A stretch of 64,000 bases of DNA from Gnetum montanum. Taxonomy: Eukaryota > Streptophyta > Gnetopsida > Gnetales > Gnetaceae. The position numbers and the translations under genes were made by a program. Positions within the stretch are counted from its first letter, which is position 1. Every line of letters begins with the position of its first letter. The stretch spans positions 879,931-943,930 of the forward strand of contig MNCI01000556.1 in assembly GCA_015680685.1 (NCBI GenBank), read 5' to 3'. The notes beneath the pieces were generated by a model. That model worked only from the letters and a program-made list of their open reading frames with translations, ran no database searches and had not been told where the DNA came from. Of the stretch, positions 34,201 to 45,453 are shown in pieces.

Positions 34201-37030
34201 TTAATGCTTGTACTCTTGCGAAGGACTAATCAATGATCATCTATGGGATTGTAGATGGCACTAAAATAAGGATTTCATGCAAGTAGACCTTTATAGACAA
34301 GGAAGAAGCACCTAAGATGAGGACAAGAAAAGAAATAAAAACAAGCTAAGTAAGAAATCAAGGTCACTCATAAAACTATCCCTCTAAGGAAATAACTAAA
34401 GGTGGAATCTCTTTTCTAGATTTCCACTATAGAAACTTGGTATGAAGTGCTTAGATTTATGCCAAGTCCAAAGGTCACACATAAAGAGGATTTTATGAAG
34501 AAAGTTAGAAGCAAGAAGATCCAAAGTTTTTTTATCTAAGAATTCAAATTTTGACCATTCTTAAAGTTTATGCCCTAGGAAGTTAGGGCACAATTATAAA
34601 CATCCCAACCTTGGCCCACAATTTTCACTACTAGGGAATGGTACCTTGGTGAAATATACTTATTCTACAATAATTACCAAATGAGTGTGACAATAAACAT
34701 TAAAGATATTATCATTCCCTACTCAGTGAAGACCATAGCAGAGACCTTGGGATTACTCAATGAAGGGGAAAATTTAATAGAGATGTTCACATAGGTAAAT
34801 TCAAAAGGAAAATTGGAGTGATTCCAATAATTCTACAATTTTTATTACAAGGAACATGCTATCATGACAAAGCCTAATAGAGTTTATTTCAAGATAGTGA
34901 TGTATTATCTTAATCCAATAGCATAGACCAGCAAGGTGATGTCTTTCTCTACTAGGATGTGCATAGATGTTAGTGAAAAGTTTGTAATCAACTCATTCCT
35001 ATTGATCTTCTTAGAAATTGAGAAGTGCTTTAAAGAAAATGAAAAAATTAGGAAGATACTCCCCTTTTCATGCTTGATCTAGAAACTTTGCCAAAGGAAG
35101 AGTATGACTTTTTATATAAATGACATAATTCAGAGGGCTCAAATTGCATCTTAGTAGGAAATACTGAAGGAGAAGGCACCTTCGAGATTCTAAGAAGAGG
35201 AGGTACCATCACCACCACTAAATAACCAAAGACATTATAGACATATAGGAGTGCCTGAACACTTAGAGAATAACAACAATAAGCACTTGGTGGTGGTAAG
35301 CCATGAGATTATCATTCAGCCGTAAGCCACTTGAATGAGGTTTTATGGATTATTAGTTGGCCTCAAGATGATTTGGCCAATATGATTTCTCCACAAATAA
35401 TTTAGTTTATTATGCATGCCATGCCTACTATTAGATAAGTCTAAGTATCTATACCTGTAGAGTAAGTGCTAGACATTTCAAGCAATGTTACAACCTTCTT
35501 AGTGATATTGGAAGAAGGGGAAGATACAATAGTGATAATCATTCCACATAGAGTTCATGAGGAAACTATATAAGTGGTGGTAGATTGTATTGTGAAAGCA
35601 CTAAAGGTTCTTGCCATACCAACATCTAACTTTACTACAATGGTAAACATCTAATTCTCTACAAGAACTAGATCAAGAGAAATGACAAGGGACAAATACC
35701 ATGAGGTGTTGAAAAGATTGATAGGATTCAAATACTAATTCTAGAGATCTTTAACATTTTGAAATATTTTTCTAGAACTCATTCTAGGTTATTGAATATA
35801 AGGGATAAGTTTCAAATCATTGAGGCATAACTATGAGAGGCCACCAACCACAATTAAATAGTTGGTGAATGAATTTGTGTAACTTAGAGCCTCTTGTCTA
35901 ATCCAATCATTCTTCAATCAAAGCTAACATGAGATGAATTCTTTTAGAAGCTTAAAAAGAAACAAAAGAAGGATGAATAAGACAAGAAAAAGGTCATGTA
36001 AAATGCAACCTTGCTAGCTGCAATGCTACATAGTATTAATAGTGGTCTTATTCAAGTGCGCTGGGAGAATAAAGAAATCAATAATAAAAATGGGAGAATA
36101 CTTAAGGTAGAGAAAAAAGTAACTTGAAGGATACCTAAAGTACTAGAAGATAAATTGGCCAAAGAAAATTAGTATGTAAGGAGGTTGGTTGCTAAGAGCA
36201 TAAATCTCTCAATGGAGAAGGTGCATGTAGTTAACCAAAAATTAGTAATTGAGATTACCACGTAGAAAAATAAGATCCAGAAGTACAAAATTGTTAAAAG
36301 TCACTATATGAACTAGGCTAGCATGCTAAATAAGATTAATGAAAAGTAAATTTGATTGACTAAGGAAAATATGAATAATGCCCTTCAATAACTCTAATAA
36401 TAAGGCAACACATGACAACCCACCTTTGATGGACTTAAATCATATAATAAGATAGAAATATGTATGAAGGAGTTGCAAATTGACAAGATGATGGAATACA
36501 TGAAGCTTTTGAAACTCCAATATGAAAATATAGAAATGCTCACTACTAGAAGACTAAGATTAGAGTTTAAAAACTAGGTCACCAATTCATATCTTTTATA
36601 TAAGAATGAATTCAAACTCCACAAGGAAACAAAGAAAAATATGGAGGTAGCTAGTCCAAAGCTTGAGGTTGTTAGATTCAAATTCAAAGATCAACAAATA
36701 GTCATGAAGAACGTAGCCAAAATAATTATAGATCACTAGACATTTAAAAATATAGTGATAGTGTTTGACATCAAATGTCAATAATTTGTTGCATTGTTTA
36801 GAAATACTAAGAAGATATTCCCTATTTTGCCTTATCCATAGGATGTGCCTACATCATCCACTCTAGGTAATGCAGCCTAGATAATCAATGATCCTCAAAG
36901 TAAGGAAGAGAAGATGAAGAAATTAATACATACATTTAAATTACCAAAAGAAGCAATAGCAATAGGGCAGCCATAGCAATAGCCAAGGTAGAAGAAGTAA
37001 TTGCAAGAGTCACTACCTCCATCCATAACT
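34201..37030 (+). pseudogene. Extra degraded sense ORF of element A (unknown protein)
   Basis: About 2.8 kb absent from Ath1 and E, between INT and the 3' LTR. It looks coding in decay: readable pieces are 'INIKDIIIPYSVKTIAETLG' (34695-34755), 'LLNEGENLIEMF', 'FYNFYYKEHAIMTKPNRVYF' (34840-34890) and 'MCIDVSEKFVINSFLLIFLE' (34960-35020). A Lys/Glu/Asn-rich, probably coiled-coil C-terminal half runs 35900-36980. The style recalls the plant transposon-associated proteins that open with a 'VRGVxV...GLP' block, but I do not claim identity. Stops in every frame. Confidence 0.5.
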
Positions 37031-37257
37031 TAAGGAATTTATATTGGAAGCTTTTTGTACATATTCACTAAGGCCATATTTGTAATGTATTCTATTTTTT
37101 TGAGTCCCATTATAAAACTACTTTAAATAGTTTTGTATGTTATGCACGACACTTAAGTCTTAGTCAGTTAGCTAGTTCCATACTTCCATAATTTTGTAAA
37201 CAAATTAATTCTAATTTTTTAAACTTAGGGATTAATTTTTAATCACTCATGGGGTTA
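37031..37257 (+). other. Element A 3' end with polypurine tract
   Basis: T-rich, non-coding. The PPT CATGGGGTTA (37248-37257) abuts the 3' LTR, equivalent to CATGAGGGTA in Ath1. Confidence 0.7.
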
Positions 37258-37987
37258 TGATGAATAATAAATTTATCAACTATGTTGATGGATATGCATT
37301 GATGCAACCTCTTCAATGTAACTTGAGATGTGTCAATGCTAATGTAGTGTCTATAGTTGCCTATATAAATATGCACACACATTACATTTATGGCATCATT
37401 TCAACATTCTAATAGCTAGACTATTGTAGTTTATTTCTACAAAAGATAGAATGTTTCCTCTAAGTTCCTGTAGTGTAGATTGAATGAATTGTATAGAGTT
37501 TCATTTGAATGCATAATGTACTTAGACACATTTGCATGGTGGTAATAAAATTAAGCTTCATTCTATCCATTGTACCACTTGGATTAGCATTTTAATTTAC
37601 TTCTTTTTAGTTTAATTTCGATATATATTTAATTTTCATGTAAGTAGTTAAAGATATCATTCTATTACACTTAATCAATTTACATGAGTATAATTGATTT
37701 TGAGTATAATGTATTAATGCTGGATAGTCCAAGCAGTGAATTACTTTGTATGCCTAGTAGTATAATACTTGATAACCTAGTAGTGTTAGCACACGTTTGA
37801 GATATGTAGAGTGATTTGGAAATAGATACTCCATTCTTATGCTAGTTTAGATTGAATTTTAATACTTAGATTAATTATATTAATATTTTGATACCTTAAA
37901 ATTATCATAATAAAAACTACAATTATATATCTCAATAAAACTTAACCATAGAACTTAAGCCTAAAAAAGTGTGATTGGAAAGATAAT
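37258..37987 (+). repeat. 3' LTR of element A, truncated
   Basis: Starts TGATGAATAATAAATTT and follows the 5' LTR (14468 onward) to 'AGTGTGATTGGAAAG' near 37980, then switches to the beginning of another LTR of the same family. The last 150-200 bp of the A LTR are missing and earlier gaps make it shorter than the 5' copy (730 versus 1,405 bp). Simplest reading: B inserted here. Confidence 0.65.
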
Positions 37988-38535
37988 TAATGAACTATCA
38001 ATAATATAGGCTACATTAATGCATGTCCATCAATGCACCTTGTTAATGCATGCTAGAATGTGCTAATGTAGGTATATCAATGCTAATGCAGTCATTGCCT
38101 ATATAAATGTGCATGCCCTTCACATTTATGGCATCTTTCAATCTTAGCCTTAGCTAAATTCTTATAGTTTATTTCTTGAAGATTTAGAATATTTTTCCTC
38201 TACTTGCTTGCAACATAGAGATATGATATTGTAAAAAAATTTATTCGAGTGCCTATGTACATTGACACATTTGCATGTATGGCAATACAATTGAGATTTC
38301 CTACATCCATTATAGCACTTACACTAGCTTAATTCTACTTTCCAGCATTCTACATTACATGTAATTTACTTTCTTATTCTTAATTAACTGATATTATTGA
38401 TTATAAGCCTTTTGAGCATGATCATTTTGAGCATAATATAGTAATTCTTGATAATTTCAATAGTGAATACTTGGTGCATCTTGTAGTATACACTTGGTAA
38501 CCTAGTATTGCTAGTATAGGTTTAGGATATATATG
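37988..38535 (+). repeat. 5' LTR of element B, left part
   Basis: Aligns with the beginning and middle of the A LTR: 'GTCATTGCCTATATAAATGT' (38093-38112), 'CACATTTATGGCATC' and 'GGTAACCTAGTATTGCTAG' (38494-38512). Broken at the T-right insertion; continues at 56678 with 'GGAAACAGATACTCCACATT', equivalent to 'GGAAATAGATACTCCATTCT' of the A 3' LTR. The exact start is uncertain by several bases. Confidence 0.65.
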
Positions 38536-39784
38536 TGTACCGTCCGAAATCATCAGTCTCCAGCTGGAAAGAAACAGAGACCGAGGGATCACAGGACACA
38601 CATAGAAGACCCTACCTTCGCCTGAGGGTGAGCTGGAACCAACAAAGGTAGAGTACCTTAGGTGGTCCGCAAGCAGATCAAACAAGGATTTCCCCGAACA
38701 TACACCAAAGTGTTATACATTGGGTTATACGTAAACAGCGTGACGGGCGTAAATGACAGCGTAAACAGTGTAAAAGGTGCAAATAGAGCGTAAACGTAAA
38801 CAAACGTAAACAGAATACATACAATAATTAATGCAAACTATAAACGATTTTGGGAAGAAAATTTAACAATGGCATTATAGAATGAAAGTACAATGCACCA
38901 GTGTAACGCAGTTGTGATTGGAACACAAGGCAGACAAAAAGCCTCGGTGGATGCAAGGATGATTGTGGCTGGCTCACACTGTAGGCACAGTGTAGAGGCT
39001 GTATGCTCAGCGTACAGGGTTGTCTAGCATGAAAGGTTTTGTGCTTTGGTTCGTAGCATCTCTGCTCTCTGGTATCCTTTGGAAATTTTTTTGCCAACCC
39101 CTTGATCTCATGAAAAATTGGGGTTTTATACAGGTTTTGATGGCTAACTCGGGTTGGGTGACACGTGGCACGTTGATCGGGTGTAAAAGCGTAAAATTTA
39201 CAAGTGTACAGTATGTTACATTTGGCGGGTGTATACGCTGTGTCTGGCGAGCATAGACTGTGGGCGTATACACTGGGTGTGATGGGCGTATGTGAATTTG
39301 GGTGTAGATGTCGTGGATGCTGGTGTATACGCTGATGGATGTTGGGTGTATACGCTAGGGCATATATGCTGATGGTTGCTGCCTTGTGCCAATTCTTGTT
39401 CTGTAGTGTTGTTTTCATGTCATCTTTGGGGATTTCATGCCAGGCATATTCATTTGTTGTACTTTGCTGAGCGTACATGTGACGCGTGTATGCTGGGCGT
39501 GTACGCTGGACGTCTATGCTGGGCGTATACGCTGTGAATTTGAGCATACATGCTGTGCGTATACGCTGAGAATTTGAGCATATACGCTGGGAATGTACAC
39601 TTGGGCGTATACGCTGGGCGTATACGCTGGGCGTATACGCTGAGACTGCATACCTAGTGAAAATTAAGCATCTGATCTCCGAATTTGCTATGTTTAGTGT
39701 CCGATGTAGCTGTGGTCATCTGTGGGTCCCAGGGACCTTCTTGGTGTTGGACAAGTACTGAGCTCCAAATTTTGTGATGTTTCA
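38536..39784 (-). repeat. 3' LTR of T-right
   Basis: 1,249 bp, TGTACCGTCCGAAATC to GTGATGTTTCA. The segment 39200-39655 is packed with GCGTATACGCTG words, several in direct 12-14 bp tandem (39600-39645). The 239-codon minus ORF 39547-38828 is produced by these words (Thr/Pro/His/Tyr-rich) and is not taken as a gene. Confidence 0.95.
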
Positions 39785-41140
39785 TTGGCCCCTCTTTGTT
39801 GATGTTTGGAGGAATCGACCCGAGAAGCATCGACAAAGAAGTGCAAAACACCACAAGCAACTTGATAGAGACTTTGTCCGTTGCCACTTGACTAGACGTC
39901 ATCGCACTCTATTCAGTAGTACATGGGATTGGGAAAGTGGGATTTGTAACTGGTAGGAGAATGGGACTAGTAAATGCCCAAGGGATTGTGCTTGGTGAAA
40001 ATGGGATGCTCTAGTGTATGTCATGCTGATCCTTGTCAATAGCCATTATTTAGCAGACATGGAATCTAGACATGTGATGTGCATCCTTTGGCAGAAAAAG
40101 ACTCTTAGGTAGTGTTCAAGAGAACTCGCTGGCAAGACCAAAGCCATGGGAGGATGTGTTACATGCTTTGGAGGAACAGGGCCCTTGTTTAGTGTTTAAA
40201 GGAAACCTGTTGGCGGAGAGCCAAATCCATGTAATTGTATGTTTCTGGATTATTTTTAACATGAGCACTTGGTTCCAAGACAACTTCCTTCCCGCCTGGG
40301 GCTTATATGGGAAGTGCCAAGGGTCTTGCTTTTTTTTTTTTGGAAGATAGTTGTTTTGATCTTGTACTCATGCTCAAGTGCTACTGTGTTGCAACTGCTC
40401 AAAGGTGTTACAGTGCGCAACGGTATCCTCAAAGTTTTGAGTGTACTGGGTGTATCAGATGCATAGCTGAATGGAGTGTGTCAGTGAATAGATAGAGAGG
40501 GTATCGGGAGATGGGAATGTACTAACGAATAGATAGTCTTGCCATGTGCGCTTGTGAACATTGTCCCATCTTGCTGCTTGTGATGAAGTGCATTCTTGTG
40601 CGAAAACCTCTGGGTGTCATCCTGCAAACATAACTCCAAGGAGACAAGAAAATCATGAGTGAATAAGCGAGCTTAGACTTACACAGCTACAAGTGGAACA
40701 AAGACATTGGAGGTGATTTCAAGCACTATATATAAATGGAAGCAATGTTGGTAGGATTGTCTGATGGCCGGCGATGCAGTGATTCTGATGACTGAATGTG
40801 GCCACAAATTGTGGAACTGGAGATGAGCTTGCTAGTTTATAGTCTTGGCGGACTCTCATGGGTTAGTTTCATGTCATAACCCATTGGACATTGCCAGTTT
40901 AGCATCGTGGCGGACGTTGCATTGCCAGTTTCTAGTCTTAGTGGACCATAAAGAGGCAAACTAGTTTATAATCTTAGCGGACTCTGGTGGTTGTGCCTGT
41001 GATAGTTTACTGTCATGCTGGATGAGTGCTAGTTTATCATCATTGTAGACACTGTGTGGTATCAGTTTAGCATTATGATGCTGGGACGAGCAATGGTATC
41101 AGTTTATAGTAGTGATCCCAGGACTCACACGTACCTCTCT
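39785..41140 (-). other. T-right 3' non-coding region with PPT and tandem array
   Basis: The PPT is AAAGAGGGGCCAA on the minus strand (39785-39797), adjoining the 3' LTR. 39800-40830 is non-coding with no recognised gene (a poly-T run occurs at 40330-40341). 40835-41120 is an array of about ten irregular units of the form AGTTTANNRTC...GGAC, in the same orientation as the arrays at 44762-44975 and 50345-50495. Confidence 0.75.
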
Positions 41141-41144
41141 TTGT

Positions 41145-42500
41145 TCAGATGTGGAATGGCTTCAGAAACGAGTGATTGGTTGGATTTGCAAACTCATTTC
41201 CTTCCATATTAGCTAACTTAAATGCTCCATTGTCAAATGCTTTAGTGAGCAAGTAAGGCCCTTCCCAATTGGCTGAGAATTTGTTCGGGTGTTCCTGAAC
41301 GGCCTTAAGTACAAGGTCACCTTCCTTGATGGGGCGCTTATGGATGTCATGCTGATGTCGCTGCCGTTGTTGTTTTTGGTACCATTCAATCTGACCGAGT
41401 GTGCATATGCATTCTTCCTCCACCAAGTCCAAGTCAATGATGCACAAATCATTGTTCTGTCCATCGTTGAGTCCAGAAAGTGTGATCCTTAAAGATGGTA
41501 CCTACAATTCTAAAGGTAAAATGGCTTCTGAATCATAAACAAGACCATATGGTGTTTTACCTGTTGAAGTTTGATGTATAGTACGATATGCCCATAATGC
41601 GTATACTAATTGTTCATGCCATCTTCGCTTGCTTTGGGTAAGCATCTTTTTGAGTATTGTAATGATTGTTTTGTTGGTGGCCTCTGCTTGCCCATTGCTC
41701 TGAGGATAGTAAGGGGATGAAAACGAGTGCTTGATCCCTAGACTATCACAGAAGGTTTTGGTCTCGGTACTGCTAAACTATGGCCCGTTTTTAGTGATGA
41801 TTGTCATAGGAACGCCAAAGCGGGTTACAATGTTTTCGAGAATGAAATTGCATACATGTTTAGATGTAGTTTTGCGAAGGGGAGCGGCTTCTACCCACTT
41901 CATGAAATATTCTGTTGCGGTTATAATAACACTATGCCCTGCAGAAGATGAGGGTGTTATTGGGCCGATAAGGTCCAATCCCCACTTTTGAAAAGGCCAT
42001 GTGATTTGCGTTGTATGCAACTCATTTAGTGGGACATGGATTAGATTGCTATGTTTTTGACAAGTACTACATGTTTTAACCTTAGAGAGACAGTCATACT
42101 CCATGTGTGGCCAATAGTAGCCTAAGCGTCTTATCTTCGTTGCCCTGGCTTTTGGCGCTATGTGTCCTCCGCATAGGCCCTTGTGTATCTGTTCAACAAT
42201 GGTTTGGGCATCAGTACTATTGACGCACGTTAGCAATATGCTTTTGTAGGATCTACAACACAACGTATCACCTACTAGGGTATACTGCTTAGAACGTTTG
42301 CGTACTGCATCCTTTTGTGCATTCGTTAGATGTCGTGATGTTTCACCGCATAGAAGGTATTCTTTGATGTCATCATACCATTCCATTGCGTGTGTTGTAC
42401 TAATAGATGCGATCGACCATGTGTCAAGAGTATCAGTTATTGGTTCGGCACAACTGATCATGGAGCTTGGTAATGCATGGAACATGTCCGGCGATACGTT
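41145..42500 (-). pseudogene. Integrase of T-right
   Basis: Zinc-binding HHCC: 'IHKGLCGGHIAPKA' ... 'YYWPHMEYDCLSKVKTCSTC' (42190-42060). Core: 'KWGLDLIGPITPSSS' (first Asp, about 41985). The second Asp position reads 'IITKNGP' then TAG (41775-41795), so Asp is replaced by Lys. 'YYPQSNGQAEATNK' carries the Glu (about 41690). 'ALWAYRTIHQTSTGKTPYGL' follows at about 41600-41540. C-terminal 'EGDLVLK' and 'NWEGPYLLTKAF' run to the stop at 41145-41147. Two TAG stops, one lost catalytic residue. Confidence 0.9.
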
Positions 42501-42900
42501 TAACGCTAATGTGGCTAGCGTGTCTGCAATGGTGTTATCATTTCTAGAAACATGTTGCACACTGATGTTTTCAAATCACCTTATTAAATGTTTCTCCAAG
42601 TCACAGTATGGTTGTAAATGTTGGGCTTTACATGTATAAACATCTGTGACTTGGTTTAAGACCATTTGTGAGTCTCCTATGACTACAAGCCGTGTGATGT
42701 CTAAAGCCAATGCTGCCGCGAGACCTCTAAGGAGACTTTCATACTCTGCTATGTTGTTGGTACAATGAAAATTGAAACAATAAGCGAAGGGTTAGATCTC
42801 CCCGGAGGGATAGGTGACGACAACGGCTGCACTTCCCCCTCGAGAGGTGGATGCCCCATCGAAGTTTAGCATGGCATCGTAGTCATTGGGCACTATGTCT
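42501..42900 (-). pseudogene. Second (archaeal-type) RNase H of T-right
   Basis: 'MLNFDGASTSRGGSAAVVV' (42872-42816), a TAA at about 42797, 'CTNNIAEYESLLRGLAAALA' (42765-42706), 'RLVVIGDSQMVLNQV' and 'VSRNDNTIADTLATLA' (42555-42508). Together these are the DG-S...AEYE...GDS...AD-LA pattern of the additional RNase H known from Tat-lineage elements. It lies between the ordinary RNase H and integrase, as expected for that lineage. Confidence 0.85.
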
Positions 42901-42989
42901 ATTGTGCTTATATTCTCATCCGGGAATTCTGGCTCTATTGTCGCTTGATCGTGCGTTGGTGACGTGGCCATTTGACTTGCTATGGCTTG

Positions 42990-43355
42990 ACCCTTAACTA
43001 ATGATTACGCTATGTAGTGCAGGTCAAATTCAGCTAACATGGCTTTCTAGTGGGCTATCCGACTCATTTCGTAAATGTTTCCTATTATAGCCCTTAGCAC
43101 ATTATCCTTGCAAATTATGTTAACTTGGTTATGGAAGAGGTAATGTTGCCATTTTCTTAAAGAAAAGACCAAAGCTAAACATGACCTCTCCACGTCGTTA
43201 TAGCTTTTCTCATGGGTAACTAATGTGTGGCTTAAATAATATACAGGGACTTTAGCTCCGTCATCTTGTTTCTGGCAAAACATAGACGTGATTGACGAAT
43301 CTGAAGTGGCAAGGTAGATGTAAAATGGTTTATCATTTCGAGGTGGATAAACCAT
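42990..43355 (-). pseudogene. Ty3/gypsy RNase H of T-right
   Basis: A 102-codon open stretch: 'PFYIYLATSDSSITSMFCQK', 'VPVYYLSHTLVTHEKSYNDV', 'ERSCLALVFSLRKWQHYLF'. This is the RT-linked RNase H-like domain; catalytic residues appear largely decayed, which is usual where a second RNase H is present. Separated from RT by a stop near 43403. Confidence 0.8.
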
Positions 43356-43403
43356 GGGTAGTCGGGCAAGTGCTATTTTAATGTTATTGAATGCTTCTTG
43401 GCA

Positions 43404-44762
43404 CTATGGAGTCCATTCAAAATGGATGTTCTTGCACAATAGGTGATTCATAGGTTTTAATTTATTTGTTATCTTTTCTATGAAATGCCTAATAAACTGT
43501 AATCTACCTTGTAGACCTTGAAGGTCAGTAAGGTTGCCTGGTGGTTTCAGGTTTATTATGGCCTTAACCTTATCGGGGTCTTCTCGTATCCCTGCTTCTG
43601 AGGCTATAAATCCAAGCATTTTGCCTAACTTGATGCCGAAGACACATTTTTTCGGGTTGAGTCTCAGTTCGTACTTTAAACAATGTTTTAATACTAAGTT
43701 GAGATCTTGTACATGTTGTCCCATTATTTTTGATTTAACCACAATGTCATCCATGTAATCGTTGAGTGAGTGTAACATGTAATCGCTAAAGATAAATGTC
43801 ATCGCTCTTTGATACATGGCCCCAGCGTTCTTGAGACCAAAGGGCATCATTGTATAACAAAAGGTTCCCCATGGTGTCATAAAGGTTGTTTGAAGCTGAT
43901 GTTCCAGGTTGATGCTTATTTGATTGTATCCCGAGAAGCCATCCCTAAAAGATAATAGTGCGTGCCCAGCAGTCAAGTCAACAAGTTGATCGATGCTGGG
44001 TAGAGGAAAATCATCTTTTATGGTTGCAACATTTAAATCCTGAAAGTCAATGCATAAGCGAATGCTTCCGTTCTTCTTCGGAACAATGACCATGTTGGAT
44101 ACCCACTCGGTGTAATCAATAGCCTGGATGAAACTAGCTTGATAAAGCTTGGTGATCTCATTACGAACTACCAATGCCACTTTGGGTTTAACCTTTCGTG
44201 CCTTTTGTTTTACCGGTTTCAATTTTGGATCAAGGATAATGTTGTGCTGGACAATTCGGGGATCTAACCAGGGCATGTCCATGTAAGACCAGGTGAATGC
44301 TTTCATTTTTTCCCTGAGCACATCCTCAATGTCTTTGGCTAATTGCGGTTGTAGTAATGTGCTTAATTTTAATATTTTAATTTCCCCATTGGGCATGGTT
44401 ATTGGGGTTTCGTTCAACAGGTCTTCGATGATATTTTTAGCTTCTATGTTGAGGGATTTTGTCATGTCTTTGTAGTTTTCTATTGTTTGCTGTGTTGAGG
44501 CTATGACTGCATCATCCGTTGATGAACTTAAGTGGATGAGGTTTATGTTGATGTCCCTTGCAATTTTGCCATATGGTCCATCGATGATTAGTGGTTCGGT
44601 TAAATGTTGGCAATCCATCGAGCTTGCTCCTACCAATAAACAGAGAGCTGAATGAGCTGATGGGTATCGTTCTACACTCTTTGGTAATTTTAGATTATGT
44701 GTTGGTAATTTTAGATTATGTGTACATGCATGATGGTGGATTATCGTCATACCGGGATGCAT
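43404..44762 (-). CDS. Reverse transcriptase of T-right (open, 452 codons)
   Basis: The longest intact frame of T-right. An N-terminal linker (residues 1-150) with 'MKAFTWSYMDMPWLDPRIVQ' precedes the RT fingers 'YTEWVSNMVIVPKKNGSIRL' and 'CIDFQDLNVATIKDDFPLPS'. Then come 'SFRDGFSGYNQI' (Met of the usual SFMDGFSGYNQI is Arg) and 'TPWGTFCYTMMPFGLKNAGA'. The catalytic loop 'YMDDIVVKS' is intact; thumb 'LGFIASEAGIREDPDKV' and 'LQGRLQFIRHFI'. This wording is Tat/Ogre lineage. The true start is unknown: the frame opens right at the 44762-44975 repeat array, and protease lies 5.7 kb away, so expression would need splicing or another device. Confidence 0.9.
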   Translation of the reverse strand: MHPGMTIIHHHACTHNLKLPTHNLKLPKSVERYPSAHSALCLLVGASSMDCQHLTEPLIIDGPYGKIARDININLIHLSSSTDDAVIASTQQTIENYKDMTKSLNIEAKNIIEDLLNETPITMPNGEIKILKLSTLLQPQLAKDIEDVLREKMKAFTWSYMDMPWLDPRIVQHNIILDPKLKPVKQKARKVKPKVALVVRNEITKLYQASFIQAIDYTEWVSNMVIVPKKNGSIRLCIDFQDLNVATIKDDFPLPSIDQLVDLTAGHALLSFRDGFSGYNQISINLEHQLQTTFMTPWGTFCYTMMPFGLKNAGAMYQRAMTFIFSDYMLHSLNDYMDDIVVKSKIMGQHVQDLNLVLKHCLKYELRLNPKKCVFGIKLGKMLGFIASEAGIREDPDKVKAIINLKPPGNLTDLQGLQGRLQFIRHFIEKITNKLKPMNHLLCKNIHFEWTP

Positions 44763-44975
44763 GGTAGTTTAACGCCTTACTGGGCCGTAGGTGGTAGTTT
44801 AACACCTTATCGGGCTGTAGGTGGCATTTTAACACCTTACCAGGCCGAATGTAATCCGCAGGTGGCAGTTTAAAGCCTTACCGGGCCGTAATGGGTTCGT
44901 ATATGGCAGTTTAAGGCCGTACCGCGCCGTAACAACAGTTTAAGGTCGTACCGGGCCGAAACGGCAGTTTACGTT
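44762..44975 (+). repeat. AGTTTAA tandem array beside the RT start
   Basis: About six to seven units of roughly 33 bp, consensus GGCAGTTTAACGCCTTACCG plus GGCCGTAGGT. Same orientation and same core as the arrays at 50345-50495 and 40835-41120. On the minus strand the unit contains CCGGTAAGG, which resembles a splice donor. Confidence 0.85.
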
Positions 44976-45453
44976 GGGATGTTCAGTGTAAACGCGTGAA
45001 ATGGGGTTCATAGGGGAATCAGGATGTAGTAATTTCTATTTTATATTTTAAATATATATATATTTTATTATTATTTTGAGCAAATTTCAACAAAAAATAA
45101 ATAAAAAGGCAAAAAGAAGACAAAAGAGCAAGCTAGGAGGCGACGGCGTAAGCGGCAGCGGTAGCGAAGGCGGAGCACTATATAAAGGAGGGGGGGTGTC
45201 ATTTGTTGTTACTTTGTGTTGTGAGCGTAAGCGGCTGAGCGTAAAATTTACAACGTAAGCTCCCCAGTGTAAGCGTAAACTATTAAACCCTGGCGTAAGC
45301 GTAAACCTGACCGTGAGTGTACAACCCAAACCCTGAGCGTAGATGCCAAAGACCATACCTAAGCGTAGGTGTAGAGCATAGACGTCCCAGCGTCAGCGTA
45401 GAGAGTTCCATCCTTCAGCGTAAAATGTTAATCTCAGCGTAGAAGACACCAAG
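44976..45453 (+). promoter_or_regulatory. Promoter and 5' UTR of the antisense gene
   Basis: An AT-rich tract (45044-45080) precedes a consensus TATA box TATATAAAG (45179-45187), which would place transcription start near 45210-45220. The 5' UTR of about 240 nt is built from GCGTAA/GCGTAAAC words. It contains one short upstream ORF (ATG at 45343, 12 codons, closed before the main start). The main ATG has a favourable context, AAGATGG. Confidence 0.6.

Larger units (their letters stand above)
14468..37987 (+). mobile_element. Element A: Athila-like retrotransposon with an extra 3' ORF, interrupted by E and a SINE
   Basis: Paired LTRs start identically, TGATGAATAATAAA, at 14468 and 37258. The internal region runs 15873-16378 then, after E is removed, 26306-37257, with gag, PR, RT, RNase H, INT in order, then about 5 kb more before the 3' LTR, including a degraded sense ORF (34201-37030). 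Net length without E is about 13.6 kb. Heavy decay, the SINE hit and the nested insertions mark it as one of the oldest elements here. The 3' LTR is cut at about 37987, where B begins. Confidence 0.75.

Noticed and set aside
38828-39547. 239-codon ORF on the minus strand in the T-right LTR (and counterparts at 55928-56584)
   Set aside because: Its composition (Thr, Pro, His, Tyr, Ala) follows directly from GCGTATACGC-type repeats read in frame; the paired LTR has it broken, and no domain is visible.
39480-39655. CRISPR-like regular repeats
   Set aside because: Units are 12-14 bp, degenerate and without unique spacers, in a plant retrotransposon LTR.
39020-40495. Several short plus-strand ORFs (39020-39256, 39774-39956, 40156-40495)
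   Set aside because: They lie opposite the LTR and 3' non-coding region of T-right, with no recognisable domain or splice partners.
41145-41492. Plus-strand ORF 41289-41492 as a gene
   Set aside because: Opposite-strand shadow of the T-right integrase C-terminus.
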